Source of the DNA: JBBQWZ01 sp038210135
GTDB taxonomy: Bacteria; Acidobacteriota; Terriglobia; Bryobacterales; Bryobacteraceae
NCBI GenBank assembly: GCA_038210135.1
Contig: JBBQWZ010000015.1
Location: forward strand, 1 to 64,000
Direction: 5' to 3'
Length of the DNA: 64,000 nucleotides
Below, in pieces: positions 36,203 to 45,405 of this stretch. Below the pieces are notes generated by a model. It was given only the letters and a program-made list of their open reading frames with translations. It searched no databases and was not told where the DNA came from. Position numbers and translations under genes: made by a program. Within the stretch, counting starts at the first letter, position 1. The number at the start of each line of letters is the position of its first letter.

Positions 36203-38436
36203 TTGTTCAAAGTTACCTTGTAATTGTCAAAAAACGCGCCGTTTTGGGCGTCGGCGAAGAGGCCGGGACTGCCGTGCTGATTGCCGATGGGATCGACGCG
36301 CTGGACCATCCAGTCGGCGGGTTCGGTGCCGTCCTTGGCCCAGGCTTTGCCCTGGACCTGGACTTTTCCGCCATCGAGATTCTGCACGCGCAGTTTCAGG
36401 TGATACCAGGTGTCGGGTTTCACTTTGAAGGGCGCACCGACGGCGCGCTGCGTTTCGGGCTGCCAGGCATTGATCTCGATGCGATCGCTCGAACCGAACA
36501 GGAACAGCGTATAGCGCTGCGCGACGATGCCGATGTCGCCCATCTGGCGGCGTTTTTCGACCAGACGGACGTCGGCTTCGACGGTATAATTCTTCCAATC
36601 GGAGGGGCCCATGAAGACGCGCATGCGCTTGAAGAGAGTCGCGTCGGGCTGCTTTTCGAGAACCTTCTGGCCATCGAGTTCGGCGACGCGGAACTTGCCG
36701 GCCGTCGCGCTGACCCAGTTAGCGGGCAGGGTTCCGAGAGTGTAGGACTCGAAGGTTTCGTTCCATGGCAGCAGCGGAATCACGCGGGCGCGGGCCTCGC
36801 CGGAGATCGCTCCGACAGTGGCTTTGATGGTTCCGGCCTGGCCGAGATTGTCGGAGGCGACAGTGAGCTTTCCGTTGGCGACAGAGCCTTTGATGCCGGA
36901 GACGGCCCAGGTGGCGGAGGTGTCCTCACGCAGGAAACGGCCTTTGTCGTCGAACAGCTTCACTTTGAAGTTCACGCTGTCGCCGGGCTTCAGCACGAGT
37001 TCGGTGGGAGAGACTTCGACCCACGCCGGAGCACCCTCGCCTTTTTCTTCGGCGGCTTTGACGAACGGCTTGGAGGCGCGTCCGGCGCCCTTGGGCCCGA
37101 TGGCGTAAAGAGTGTCAGTGGAGGCGAAATAAACGCGTCCGCGGGCGACGGCGGCGGAGGCGATGACGGGCTCAGGGATGTGCTCGGAGGCGAGTCCGGT
37201 CTGGGCGAGGGGAAGTTCGACGGTCGAGAGGATTTCGCACTTTTCGGCACCGGGACGAAGGATGTAGAACTTGCCGTTCTCGCTGCCGACGTAGAACTTT
37301 CCGTCCGCCAGTACGAGGCCGGCTTTCTGCGAAACGCCGAGGCCCTGCTTCCAGAGGCGCTGGCCGGTGTTGGCGTTGAAGGCTTCGAGGTTGGCGCTGT
37401 TGTCGATCTGATAAACGCGGTCGCCGTCGGCGACGGGGTTTGAAAATCCGCCCTGCCAGCCTTGGACGGCCCACTTCACTTTGTCTTTGCCGAGATTGCC
37501 TTTTCCGGTGGCATCGACGGCGGCGATCAGGCCCATTTCGTTGCCTTCGAGATTCTCCTCGCTATGGGAAACGATGGCGTAATTCCCGGCCATGACGATG
37601 CCGGTGTTGAGACCGCGCTTGGTGGCCTTGTAGGTCCACAGGGGCTGGCCGGTATTGGCGTTGATCGAGAGGATGGCACCGTCGGCGCCGCCGGTGATCA
37701 ACTGGCGCAGGCCGCCGACTTTTGCGATCATCAGCGCGGAATAGCTGGTGTCGAAGGGGCGTCCGCCGGGAGTCGAAACCCACTGGATCTGGCCGTTGCG
37801 CTTGTCTATCGCGAAAAAGCGCTGGGCGCGATTGGCCTGCGTTCCCCAGGTAGAAACCGGCATGCTGATGATCAGGCGATCGCCGTCGATCATGGGCGAA
37901 ATGGTGCGTCCGCCGTGGGTGGTGAAGGGGACGAATTCTTCAGTGAAGGAGCGTTCCCACAGCAGCTTGCCGTCTTTCGACAACGCGACCAGTGATCCGG
38001 CTCCGGTGAGTTGATAGACGTTGCCAGTTTCCGGATCGGCGACGGGCGAAGCCCAGGCGATGCGGTGCGCGGGCACGTCCGATTGGTACATGCTGGTCTT
38101 GTGTTCCCAGAGGAGTTTGCCGGTATCGGCGTCGAAGCAGAGCAGGCGTTCCTGCTCGGAGGCTCCGGAGCCGGAGGTGTTCTGGAGGTAGATGTGATCG
38201 CCGAGGACGATGGGGGCGGAGCGGCCACCGTAGGGCGCTTTCCACGCGAGGTTCTCGCCGGCGAGAGACCATTTATCGGGGAGGCCTTTATCGGGAGACT
38301 TGCCGTCGCGATCCGGTCCTCGCCAATCGGCCCAATCGCTGCCGGCGGCCATCTGTTTTTGGCCAAAGCCGACAACCACCGCGCCAAGACTTAAAGTGAC
38401 CAACAACGCGGGAAGAAGAAACTTTTTCATCTGCAT
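36199..38436 (-). CDS. PQQ-binding-like beta-propeller protein with C-terminal sugar-binding-like domain
   Basis: 745 residues with a signal peptide (residues 4-26). Residues 35-450 are propeller blades beginning 'DWADWRGPDRDGKSPDKG', then 'LLCFDADTGKLLWEHK', 'VALSKDGKLLWERSF', 'ILSINANTGQPLWTY', 'LEAFNANTGQRLWKQG'. Residues 455-560 look Ig-like ('PTELVLKPGDSVNFKVKLFDDKGRFL'). The last ~170 residues resemble a concanavalin-type jelly roll ('WKNYTVEADVRLVEKRRQMGDIGIVAQRY', 'WYHLKLRVQNLDGGKVQVQGKAW'). The protein is exported; the jelly roll suggests glycan contact. First of an operon of two propeller genes. Confidence 0.85.
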   Translation of the reverse strand: MQMKKFLLPALLVTLSLGAVVVGFGQKQMAAGSDWADWRGPDRDGKSPDKGLPDKWSLAGENLAWKAPYGGRSAPIVLGDHIYLQNTSGSGASEQERLLCFDADTGKLLWEHKTSMYQSDVPAHRIAWASPVADPETGNVYQLTGAGSLVALSKDGKLLWERSFTEEFVPFTTHGGRTISPMIDGDRLIISMPVSTWGTQANRAQRFFAIDKRNGQIQWVSTPGGRPFDTSYSALMIAKVGGLRQLITGGADGAILSINANTGQPLWTYKATKRGLNTGIVMAGNYAIVSHSEENLEGNEMGLIAAVDATGKGNLGKDKVKWAVQGWQGGFSNPVADGDRVYQIDNSANLEAFNANTGQRLWKQGLGVSQKAGLVLADGKFYVGSENGKFYILRPGAEKCEILSTVELPLAQTGLASEHIPEPVIASAAVARGRVYFASTDTLYAIGPKGAGRASKPFVKAAEEKGEGAPAWVEVSPTELVLKPGDSVNFKVKLFDDKGRFLREDTSATWAVSGIKGSVANGKLTVASDNLGQAGTIKATVGAISGEARARVIPLLPWNETFESYTLGTLPANWVSATAGKFRVAELDGQKVLEKQPDATLFKRMRVFMGPSDWKNYTVEADVRLVEKRRQMGDIGIVAQRYTLFLFGSSDRIEINAWQPETQRAVGAPFKVKPDTWYHLKLRVQNLDGGKVQVQGKAWAKDGTEPADWMVQRVDPIGNQHGSPGLFADAQNGAFFDNYKVTLNK

Positions 38437-38754
38437 CTCGTATCCGTTATTCTAACGTCGATTTGCCTTCCGCAGTCACGATGGCGACTGGCGAGGAGGG
38501 CGTTGCGGTCGAAAGAGCCCTGTTTGCGGCGATAGAAAGAGCCGCGGAGGGCCGCGCGAGTCCAGCTCCATTCACCCTCAATACAATGACGCTGATTTGC
38601 CGGCAAACGTTAGCGTCGTGCACCTTGTGTTCTTGCATCCGGCTGGGACTTTTGGACAAGCGTTGCGTTATATATGGGCGTAAGATTGTGACAGGTTTGG
38701 ACGCTTTAGACTTCATTCGATGAAGCCAAGCCCGGGACCCTGCGAAAGGGACTC
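38437..38754. other. Intergenic region, no gene recognised
   Basis: 318 bp between divergent transcription units. It contains the AT-rich 'gcgttatatatgggcg' near 38663-38678 that may be part of a promoter for the downstream pseudogene. No hairpin, repeat copy or credible small gene was found. Confidence 0.4.
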
Positions 38755-39475
38755 TTGCACACGCTGAATTTCGCCGGCCTTGTGGCGGCGCTCGGGCTAG
38801 TCTGCCCGTTGTATTCACCGACTCAAGGATTTAGTTGCCCGGCGTCGTTCGAGACCCCCAATCTGCGGCCGGAAGGGGCTGCGGAATTGATCGGAGAGAT
38901 GGTCTTCACCTGCACGGGAGGTGGCGCGCCCACGCCGGCGGGACAAGCGGTGCCAACCGGCACCGTCACCGTGAAATTGAATTTGCCGGTCGCGAGCCGG
39001 ATGGTTGATGCGCAAAAAAGCGAAGCTCTTCTTCTGATTGACGAACCCAATACCCCGGCGAATCCCGCGGCGCCCGTGCTGTGTGGTTCGGCTGCCGCGC
39101 CGTTGAATACGGATGGGAATTGCCCAATCGTGGGGAACGGTACGGGGAAGCCAGCGGCTTCCGGGGTGCCGAACTCATTTTTGGCGACGCAGACCGGTCC
39201 TTATCAACTGACGTTTTCAGGGATTCCGTTCGATCCGCCTGGCTCGACCGGAAAGCGCGTCTATCGCATCACGAACGTCGCAGATTACAGACATTGTGTA
39301 TGCGGGTCCGGCTCCGGGTTCCGTCGAGGGTGTTTTCCAAGTGAATTTTAGGATTCCGGCGAGGCTGAAGCGGGACTGCACCTTTCCGAAGGTGTGCACT
39401 TCGCGTTACCTTCCGGTAACAGTTCAGTTCGGGGACAAGATGACGCAGCCTGGCGTGACGGTCACCGTTCAGTAA
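38755..39475 (+). pseudogene. Decayed TIGR03437-type secreted protein (internal deletion plus frameshift)
   Basis: From a TTG at 38755 the sequence encodes a signal peptide and a domain typical of Solibacter secreted proteins ('FSCPASFETPNLRPEGAAELIGEMVFTC', 'GPYQLTFSGIPFDPPGSTGKRVYRITNV'), but this frame runs out at 39351. In the +1-shifted frame from about 39285 the C-terminal part of such proteins appears: 'QITDIVYAGPAPGSVEGVFQVNFRIP' and 'RYLPVTVQFGDKMTQPGVTVTVQ' ending in TAA at 39473-39475. Intact members have several hundred residues between these parts, so an internal deletion that also shifted the frame is the simplest explanation. Confidence 0.8.
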
Positions 39476-39600
39476 GCGTCCACGTCCGCGGCCCTGGCAA
39501 GTACACTTTAAAGAAGCGGATGCCCGATGTTCGAGGTGTTCGCGGGCGCAGGCCGAACTTTTTTCGCTGTTGTGCCGTATATAACTTGACGGAGAATCGA

Positions 39601-40425
39601 ATGACTACAATACCCGGCAGAATTCTCATGCTCGCGGTTTCGATGGCCCTGCTAGCGTCGGCGGCCGATATTAACGATGAGCTGTTTGCGGCGGTCCGAA
39701 AGGGCGACGCGGCGGGAGTTCAAAAGCTGCTCGACAAGGGCGCGGATGTGAATGCGAAGGGACCCTACGACCAGACTCCGCTGTTCTTCGCGTCCGACCG
39801 CGGACATATCGAGATTGTGAAGTTGCTGGTCGCAAAAGGCGCCGACCTGAATCGCAAGGACGCGTTCTACAACTTCACTGCCATCGGGCGCGCGGCGATG
39901 AAGGATCACAAGGAGATCGTCCAATACCTGGCGGAGCATGGCGCGCAGGGAGTTGGGCAATTGGCTATGCAGTCGGTATTTGGCGACGACAAAGCGATGT
40001 TGAAGACGCTACTCGACACGAAGAAAATGACTCCCAAGGAGTTGACGGCGGCGTGGAAGGTTGCTGATGCGAACAAGAAGCCGGAAATGGCGGCGATGCT
40101 GAAGGACGCGGGCGCGCAGCCTCCGGCTGCTGCGATTACCGTCAGCGATGAGACGCTCGGGCATTACGCGGCGATCTATCAGGGCGGCCGCGGCGGCACG
40201 GAATTCGAGGCGATTGTGGCGGCCAACGAAGGTAAGCTGAAAGTCAGCATGGCGGGGCAGAACCTGACGTTTGTGCCGTACAGCCAGACGGAGTTCCGCT
40301 GCGTCGAGCAGAATACGGTGACGATCGAGTTCAAGATGACGGGCAAGGACGTCACGGGATTCGTGCTCGATCCGGGCAGTCAGGCGTTTACACGCAAACA
40401 GACAGTCAGCGGGAATAAGGATTAA
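39601..40425 (+). CDS. Exported ankyrin-repeat protein
   Basis: 274 residues from the ATG at 39601; upstream in-frame codons look non-coding. Signal peptide through 'ALLASAAD'. Three ankyrin repeats follow: 'DINDELFAAVRKGDAAGVQKLLDKGADVNAKGPYDQTPLFFASDRGHIEIVKLLVAKGADLNRKDA...ALKDHKEIVQYLAEHG' style units (the last is partly degenerate). The C-terminal ~100 residues ('LGHYAAIYQGGRGGTEFEAIVAANEGKLKVSMAGQ') form a beta domain as in other bacterial ankyrin/lipocalin-like proteins. It precedes a PQQ-propeller gene by 5 bp, so the pair is cotranscribed and may act together in the periplasm. Confidence 0.85.
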   Translation: MTTIPGRILMLAVSMALLASAADINDELFAAVRKGDAAGVQKLLDKGADVNAKGPYDQTPLFFASDRGHIEIVKLLVAKGADLNRKDAFYNFTAIGRAAMKDHKEIVQYLAEHGAQGVGQLAMQSVFGDDKAMLKTLLDTKKMTPKELTAAWKVADANKKPEMAAMLKDAGAQPPAAAITVSDETLGHYAAIYQGGRGGTEFEAIVAANEGKLKVSMAGQNLTFVPYSQTEFRCVEQNTVTIEFKMTGKDVTGFVLDPGSQAFTRKQTVSGNKD

Positions 40426-40430
40426 TTTTC

Positions 40431-41774
40431 ATGAAACTGGGAATTGTATTTCTCTGCGCAGCGGCTGCGTTCGCGCAAAATTGGCCGAGCTTCCGGGGCG
40501 AACATGCGATGGGCATCGTCGATGGGAAGCCGTTGGCGACTTCCTTCGACGTTCCGGCAGGCCGGAACATTTTGTGGAACGTCGAGATTCCGGGCCTGGC
40601 GTTTTCAAGCCCAATTATTTGGGGTGACAAATTATTTGTCACGACCGCGGTCAGCGAGGATCCCAAAGATTTTCGCGTGGGCGCATACGGCGACGTCGAG
40701 CCTTCGAAGGATCTCGCGAAACACACGTGGAAGGTGATCTGCCTCGACAAGAAGACCGGCAAGGTGATCTGGGAGCAGGTGGCGATCAGCGAAGTTCCGA
40801 AGTCGAAGCGCCACACGAAGAACACGCAGGCGTCCCCGACGGCGGCGACGGACGGTAAGTATGTCGCAGCCTGGTTCGGTTCGGAAGGCCTGTATGTGTA
40901 CGACGTCAACGGCAAGCTGATGTGGAAGAAGGATCTCGGGATCATGAATTCCGGATGGTTCTTTGATATCGATTACGAGTGGGGTGTGGCGAGTTCGCCG
41001 ATCATCTGGAACGGCCTGGTGATTCTGCAAAACGACATGCAGACCGATTCGCATATTGTCGCTTTCGATGTGAAAACGGGCCAACAGAAATGGCGCACGT
41101 CGCGCGAAGGGGAGATTCCGTCGTGGGGCACGCCGAACGTGTTCGAGACGAAAGACGCGAACGGCAAGCCGCATTACGAGCTGGTGACCAATGCGGCGAA
41201 AGCGATCCGCGGCTACGATCCGATGACGGGCAAAGAGCTGTGGTACATGACGGGCAAGAATTTCAATTCGGAAACAACGGCATCGACGCCGATGGGCACC
41301 GACGTCATCTACATCGTCAATGGCTATCCGCCGGTGTTTCCTCTTTTCGCAATCAAAACCGGGCAGCATGGCAACATCTCGCTCGGCGAAAAAGACAGCA
41401 ACGATTCCGTCATCTGGAGCAAGAAGCGAGGCGGCGGACGCGGCTTGACGTCGCTATTGCAGAACGACATTCTGTACACCATCTCCGACAGCGGAGTGAT
41501 GGCGGCGTATCGCGCGAAAACCGGCGAGCGGATCTATCAGCAGCGGATTTCGAAGAAGGGCAACTCGTTTTCGGCGTCGCCGGTGATGGCGAACGGCAAC
41601 ATCTACGTCGGCTCGGAAGACGGCGACGTGTTCGTGCTGAAGGCGGGCGAGAAGTTCGAGCTGATTTCGGAGAATCCGGTGGGCGAATGGATCATGGCGA
41701 GTCCGGCGATTTCGGATGGCGTGCTGTACATCCGGTCGGCCAAGCACTTGATCGCGGTCGCGGAGAAGAAGTAG
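40431..41774 (+). CDS. PQQ-binding-like beta-propeller protein
   Basis: 447 residues with a short signal peptide (cleavage near 'CAAAAFAQN'). Propeller blades run the whole length: 'NWPSFRGEHAMGIVDG' at the start, 'VICLDKKTGKVIWEQ', 'YVYDVNGKLMWKKD', 'HIVAFDVKTGQQKWRT', 'IRGYDPMTGKELWYM', 'MAAYRAKTGERIYQQ', 'YVGSEDGDVFVL'. It is the third PQQ-type propeller in the window and the only one with an ankyrin partner. It is expected to be periplasmic; enzyme activity is unproven. A strong terminator follows. Confidence 0.88.
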   Translation: MKLGIVFLCAAAAFAQNWPSFRGEHAMGIVDGKPLATSFDVPAGRNILWNVEIPGLAFSSPIIWGDKLFVTTAVSEDPKDFRVGAYGDVEPSKDLAKHTWKVICLDKKTGKVIWEQVAISEVPKSKRHTKNTQASPTAATDGKYVAAWFGSEGLYVYDVNGKLMWKKDLGIMNSGWFFDIDYEWGVASSPIIWNGLVILQNDMQTDSHIVAFDVKTGQQKWRTSREGEIPSWGTPNVFETKDANGKPHYELVTNAAKAIRGYDPMTGKELWYMTGKNFNSETTASTPMGTDVIYIVNGYPPVFPLFAIKTGQHGNISLGEKDSNDSVIWSKKRGGGRGLTSLLQNDILYTISDSGVMAAYRAKTGERIYQQRISKKGNSFSASPVMANGNIYVGSEDGDVFVLKAGEKFELISENPVGEWIMASPAISDGVLYIRSAKHLIAVAEKK

Positions 41775-41805
41775 GGGCGTTTGTCAGCTGCTGGCTGGCA
41801 AGAAA

Positions 41806-41837
41806 GCCCCGCCTCTCGCAGGCGGGGTTTTTGTTTT
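41806..41837 (+). terminator. Intrinsic terminator after the ankyrin/PQQ pair
   Basis: CCCCGCC at 41807-41813 pairs with GGCGGGG at 41821-41827 around TCTCGCA, followed by TTTTTGTTTT. It ends the operon at 40425-41774. Confidence 0.93.
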
Positions 41838-41841
41838 CCAC

Positions 41842-41870
41842 GTGGCGCACAGGCCGGAGGCCTATGCCAC
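41842..41870. repeat. Isolated copy of the 8.6-kb tandem repeat core
   Basis: The 24 bases at 41847-41870 are identical to the core of the tandem repeats at 8555-8694, including the AGGCC-GGA-GGCCT dyad. Here GTGGC before it also pairs with GCCAC at its end, making a longer hairpin. It follows a terminator in an intergenic gap. Confidence 0.9.
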
Positions 41871-42018
41871 CTACCAGATGAACTTCGCGCTCGCGGGAAT
41901 TGGATTGGCGGGTGGGGCTTGGGGAGCTTAGGTCCGGGAATAAAATAAGAGTCGAAACGGATTCGTAACGGAAGCGACAACAGGGCTTCAACGACGTCCC
42001 ATTACGCTGGACCCGGAT

Positions 42019-43818
42019 ATGAACGCTTCCCCGAATCCGATTCGCCAGATTTTCCAGACGGAACCCGCCGCGGGCGTCGCCGGCTTTCTGCAGAAGCTAC
42101 TGGCGGTAGACCGGCTGATTGCGATGTATGCGCGGGCCGTGAAGCGGGATCAGATTTCGATCTTCGATAGCGTGCTGGCGTCGCTCGACATTACACCTGT
42201 GATTACGGACGAGGACCTGGCGCGGATTCCACGATCGGGTCCGGTAATCGCGATCGCGAATCATCCATTCGGATTGGTAGAAGGCGCGATTCTTGGTTCG
42301 GTACTCGCGAAGGCGCGGCCGGATTTCCGGATCATGGTGAATTCGCTGCTCGATCCGGTTCCTGAGTTTCAAAAGCATTTCATTTTCGTGGATCCGTTCG
42401 GCGGGGCAGGCTCGACGCACGCGAATCTTCGCGGGATGAAGGAATCGCTTGGGTTCCTCAAGCGGGATCAAGGGCTGCTGGCGATTTTCCCGGCGGGCGA
42501 AGTCGCGCACGTTCAATTGCGGCGCGGCGAAATTACGGATCCGCCCTGGCATCCGAATGTGACGCGTTTGATTCAGCGGACCGGCGCGACGGTGTTGCCG
42601 ATGTTCTTCGATGGCGTCAACAGCGCGCTTTTCCATTTGGCCGGAATGATTCATCCATTGCTGCGGACGGCGTTGCTGCCTCATGAATTATTGAACAAGC
42701 AGGGCCAGCGGTTGGAACTGCGCATTGGATCTCCGATATCTCCGGCGCGGGTGCGGCAGCACGAATCGGAAGAGGACTTGACGGCGTATTTGCGGAAGCG
42801 GACGTTTCTGCTGCGGCATCGTGAAAGCGCGGCTAAACCGAAGGCGCGGGTGTTTTCATTTCCTGCTCGAAATCTATTTCGGGCAGCGAACACTTCGATT
42901 TCGGATGCGGCGGATCCATCGATTTTGGAAGCGGAGATCGCGAAACTCGAACCGCTGGTTGCGAGTGGCGAATACACGGCGTATATCGCCGAGGCGCACC
43001 AGATTCCGAGCGTGCTGGGGGAAATTTGCCGGCTGCGGGAGATAACATTTCGCGCGGCGGGAGAGGGCACGGGGAAGGCGCTCGACACGGATAGTTTCGA
43101 CGCGCATTATCAGCACTTGTTCCTCTGGCGTAGAGACAAGCGGTATGTAGTGGGCGCGTACCGTCTGGGCGAGACTTCACAGATCCTGGAGCGGTTCGGC
43201 GCCAAGGGTCTGTATACGAACACGCTGTTCGCGTACCGCGGGGACTTTCTGGAGCGGCTGGGTCCGGCGCTCGAGCTGGGCCGCAGCTTTGTACGCGTGG
43301 AGGAACAGCGCAATTATGCTCCGCTGCTGACGTTGTGGAAAGGCATCGGCGCGTATGTCGCCGCGCATCCGCAGGTGAAGATGCTATTCGGGCCGGTGAG
43401 TATCAGCAACGACTATCAGCGGGCTTCGCGCCAACTGATCGTGTCGTTCTTCCGGAGCCTGCGCGACCCGCGCGGATTCAACCAAATGGTGCGTGGACGC
43501 AATCCGTTCGGCATACGGCCGGCGCGGGAGTTCGAGGACTTCGGCAATATCACGGCGTGGAACCTGGATGAGCTTTCTGAATGCGTGGCGGAATTGGAGC
43601 ACGACCGGAAGGGCGTTCCTGTGCTTCTGCGGCAATATATGAAGCTGGGCGGAAAGCTGCTGGCGTTCAATGTCGATTCCAAATTCACGAACGCGCTCGA
43701 CGGCTTGATCCTGGTCGACCTGACGGAAACCGATCCGCGAGTGCTGGTGCGCTATCTGGGCAAGGAAGGCGCCAAGGCTTTCGTGGCGCTGCACGGGCGG
43801 ATGCAAGTCGCGGTGTAG
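42019..43818 (+). CDS. olsF: OlsF-like bifunctional acyltransferase (ornithine lipid synthesis)
   Basis: 599 residues with two acyltransferase domains in the OlsF order. N-terminal PlsC-like domain (about 60-270): 'IANHPFGLVEGAILG', where the family HX5D appears as HX5E, and 'LLAIFPAGEVAHV' for the substrate block. C-terminal GNAT-like domain (about 300-560): 'LGEICRLREITFRAAGEGTGKALDTDSFDAHYQHLFLWRRDKRYVVGAYRLG' and 'ELGRSFVRVEEQ', as in OlsB. In characterised OlsF the C-terminal domain N-acylates ornithine and the N-terminal domain adds the second acyl chain. The product would be a phosphorus-free membrane lipid. It is the only candidate gene for this lipid in the window. Confidence 0.88.
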   Translation: MNASPNPIRQIFQTEPAAGVAGFLQKLLAVDRLIAMYARAVKRDQISIFDSVLASLDITPVITDEDLARIPRSGPVIAIANHPFGLVEGAILGSVLAKARPDFRIMVNSLLDPVPEFQKHFIFVDPFGGAGSTHANLRGMKESLGFLKRDQGLLAIFPAGEVAHVQLRRGEITDPPWHPNVTRLIQRTGATVLPMFFDGVNSALFHLAGMIHPLLRTALLPHELLNKQGQRLELRIGSPISPARVRQHESEEDLTAYLRKRTFLLRHRESAAKPKARVFSFPARNLFRAANTSISDAADPSILEAEIAKLEPLVASGEYTAYIAEAHQIPSVLGEICRLREITFRAAGEGTGKALDTDSFDAHYQHLFLWRRDKRYVVGAYRLGETSQILERFGAKGLYTNTLFAYRGDFLERLGPALELGRSFVRVEEQRNYAPLLTLWKGIGAYVAAHPQVKMLFGPVSISNDYQRASRQLIVSFFRSLRDPRGFNQMVRGRNPFGIRPAREFEDFGNITAWNLDELSECVAELEHDRKGVPVLLRQYMKLGGKLLAFNVDSKFTNALDGLILVDLTETDPRVLVRYLGKEGAKAFVALHGRMQVAV

Positions 43819-43877
43819 TTGAGGCGTTCCGGGTCTAGTACACTGGCTTCCTGACTCCGCCGCCGGTCAGCGAATCC

Positions 43878-45308
43878 ATGCATCCACACGACCGCCATGA
43901 CGTCGAAGTTCACAGCTCGGTTTTTCGCAAAGAGCTTGGACAGTGGGATCTGGTTCTCACGCAGATCCTGTTCATTGTCGGGCTGGGATGGATCGGCACG
44001 GCGGGCAAGCTGGGATCGTCGCACGTCTCGTTTTGGCTGCTGGCGATTCTGCTGTTCTACATTCCATCCGCCGTCGTTGTCATCCACCTGAACCGGCGCA
44101 TGCCGCTCGAAGGCGGGCTGTATCAATGGGCGAAATTCGGGTTCAACGAATTCACCGGATTTCTGGTCGCCTGGAATTTGTGGCTGTATGCGATGGTGCT
44201 GATGTCGGAGGTTGGGCTGCAAACGGCGAACAACATCGCCTACGCGCTGGGACCAAGCGCCGAGTGGTTCGCGCACAACAAATGGATGATCGCGCTGTGC
44301 AGCTTCGTGATCATCGGCGGATTGATGGTGGTGTCGTCGATCGGGCTTACAGCCGGGAAATGGGTGCATAACGCAGGGGCTTTAACGATGCTCGCGATGT
44401 TCGCGGCGATCGCGGCGCTGGCGATTCTGCATTGGGTGCGGGGAGAGAGGCCGGCGAGTCCGCCCTTTGCGCTGACGCTACCGCCGCTGACGCTGCTGAG
44501 CGTGAACATCCTTGGCAAGATGGGTTTCGCGGCGTTGGGCGGCTTCGAGTATGTGGCGATTTTCGCGGGCGAATGCAAGGATCCGGTGAAGACGATCGGG
44601 CGGTCGGTGTGGATCGCGGCGCCGATCATCGCGTGTATGTTCATCTTCGGAACCGGCGCGGTGTTGACGTTTGTGCCGGTGGACAAAATCGATTTAGTTT
44701 CGCCTTCCGCGCAAGTGCTGGCGGTGGGTTCGCGCATGTTGGGCGTGGGCGCTTCGATCGTGCCTACGGTGTTGATGCTGATCCTGGGAATTCGGATCGC
44801 GCAGGCGAGCATCAATTTCTCGGCAACGATCCGCCTGCCGATGGTCGCGGGCTGGGACGACCTGCTGCCGAAGTGGTTCACGCAATTGCACGCGCGGCAC
44901 AAGACGCCGACGTACTCGATCCTGTTTGTGGGCGCGATGACGCTGGCGTTGGGGCTTGCTGGAAATTCAGGGGTCGGCAATCAGGAGGCGTATCAGCTGT
45001 TGAATAACGGATCGGGAATTTTCTACGCGCTGCCGTACCTGGTGATGTTTGCGATTCCGCTGATCGGGATCAACGATGCGTCCACGGGCGCGATCGCGCG
45101 GCCGGGAAGGTGGGTGCGGATCGCCTCCATTTCAGGCTTCGGCATGACGCTGCTGTATGTGGTGCTGTCGGTGTTTCCGATCATTGCGGTGGAGAGCGCG
45201 CTGGTCTTCGCTTTGAAAATCGGCGGAATGATCGTGATCGCGAACGGGATCGGAGTGGTCGTGTTTTTGATCGGTTCGCGGCGCCAAAAAACGACTGGAA
45301 GCCAGTGA
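43878..45308 (+). CDS. APC-superfamily amino acid permease
   Basis: 476 residues with about 12 membrane segments. The first segment region has 'HSSVFRKELGQWDLVLTQILFIVGLGWIGTAGKLG', matching the unwound helix 1 substrate loop of APC carriers, then 'RRMPLEGGLYQWAKFGFNEFTGFLVAWN' (a highly conserved block) and 'GFAALGGFEYVAIFAGECKDPVKTIGRSV' of helix 6. It is a secondary transporter, probably for amino acids or amines, driven by protons or sodium or an exchanger. It lies 59 bp after the acyltransferase gene and might supply its amino-acid substrate, but this link is only positional. Confidence 0.9.
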   Translation: MHPHDRHDVEVHSSVFRKELGQWDLVLTQILFIVGLGWIGTAGKLGSSHVSFWLLAILLFYIPSAVVVIHLNRRMPLEGGLYQWAKFGFNEFTGFLVAWNLWLYAMVLMSEVGLQTANNIAYALGPSAEWFAHNKWMIALCSFVIIGGLMVVSSIGLTAGKWVHNAGALTMLAMFAAIAALAILHWVRGERPASPPFALTLPPLTLLSVNILGKMGFAALGGFEYVAIFAGECKDPVKTIGRSVWIAAPIIACMFIFGTGAVLTFVPVDKIDLVSPSAQVLAVGSRMLGVGASIVPTVLMLILGIRIAQASINFSATIRLPMVAGWDDLLPKWFTQLHARHKTPTYSILFVGAMTLALGLAGNSGVGNQEAYQLLNNGSGIFYALPYLVMFAIPLIGINDASTGAIARPGRWVRIASISGFGMTLLYVVLSVFPIIAVESALVFALKIGGMIVIANGIGVVVFLIGSRRQKTTGSQ

Positions 45309-45405
45309 ATGGGCGTGATTCGGGGACCAGCGGATCCCTGATTGCATCCGGGGGAAAGTTGGCCTATGCTGAAGCCAGAATTCTTTCGTTTGGAGGTTCT
45401 GACCC

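Noticed and set aside
36244..37443. Long plus-strand open frame of about 400 codons
   Set aside because: Antisense to the PQQ-propeller gene; Gly/Asp/Val-biased composition expected from high-GC shadow frames.
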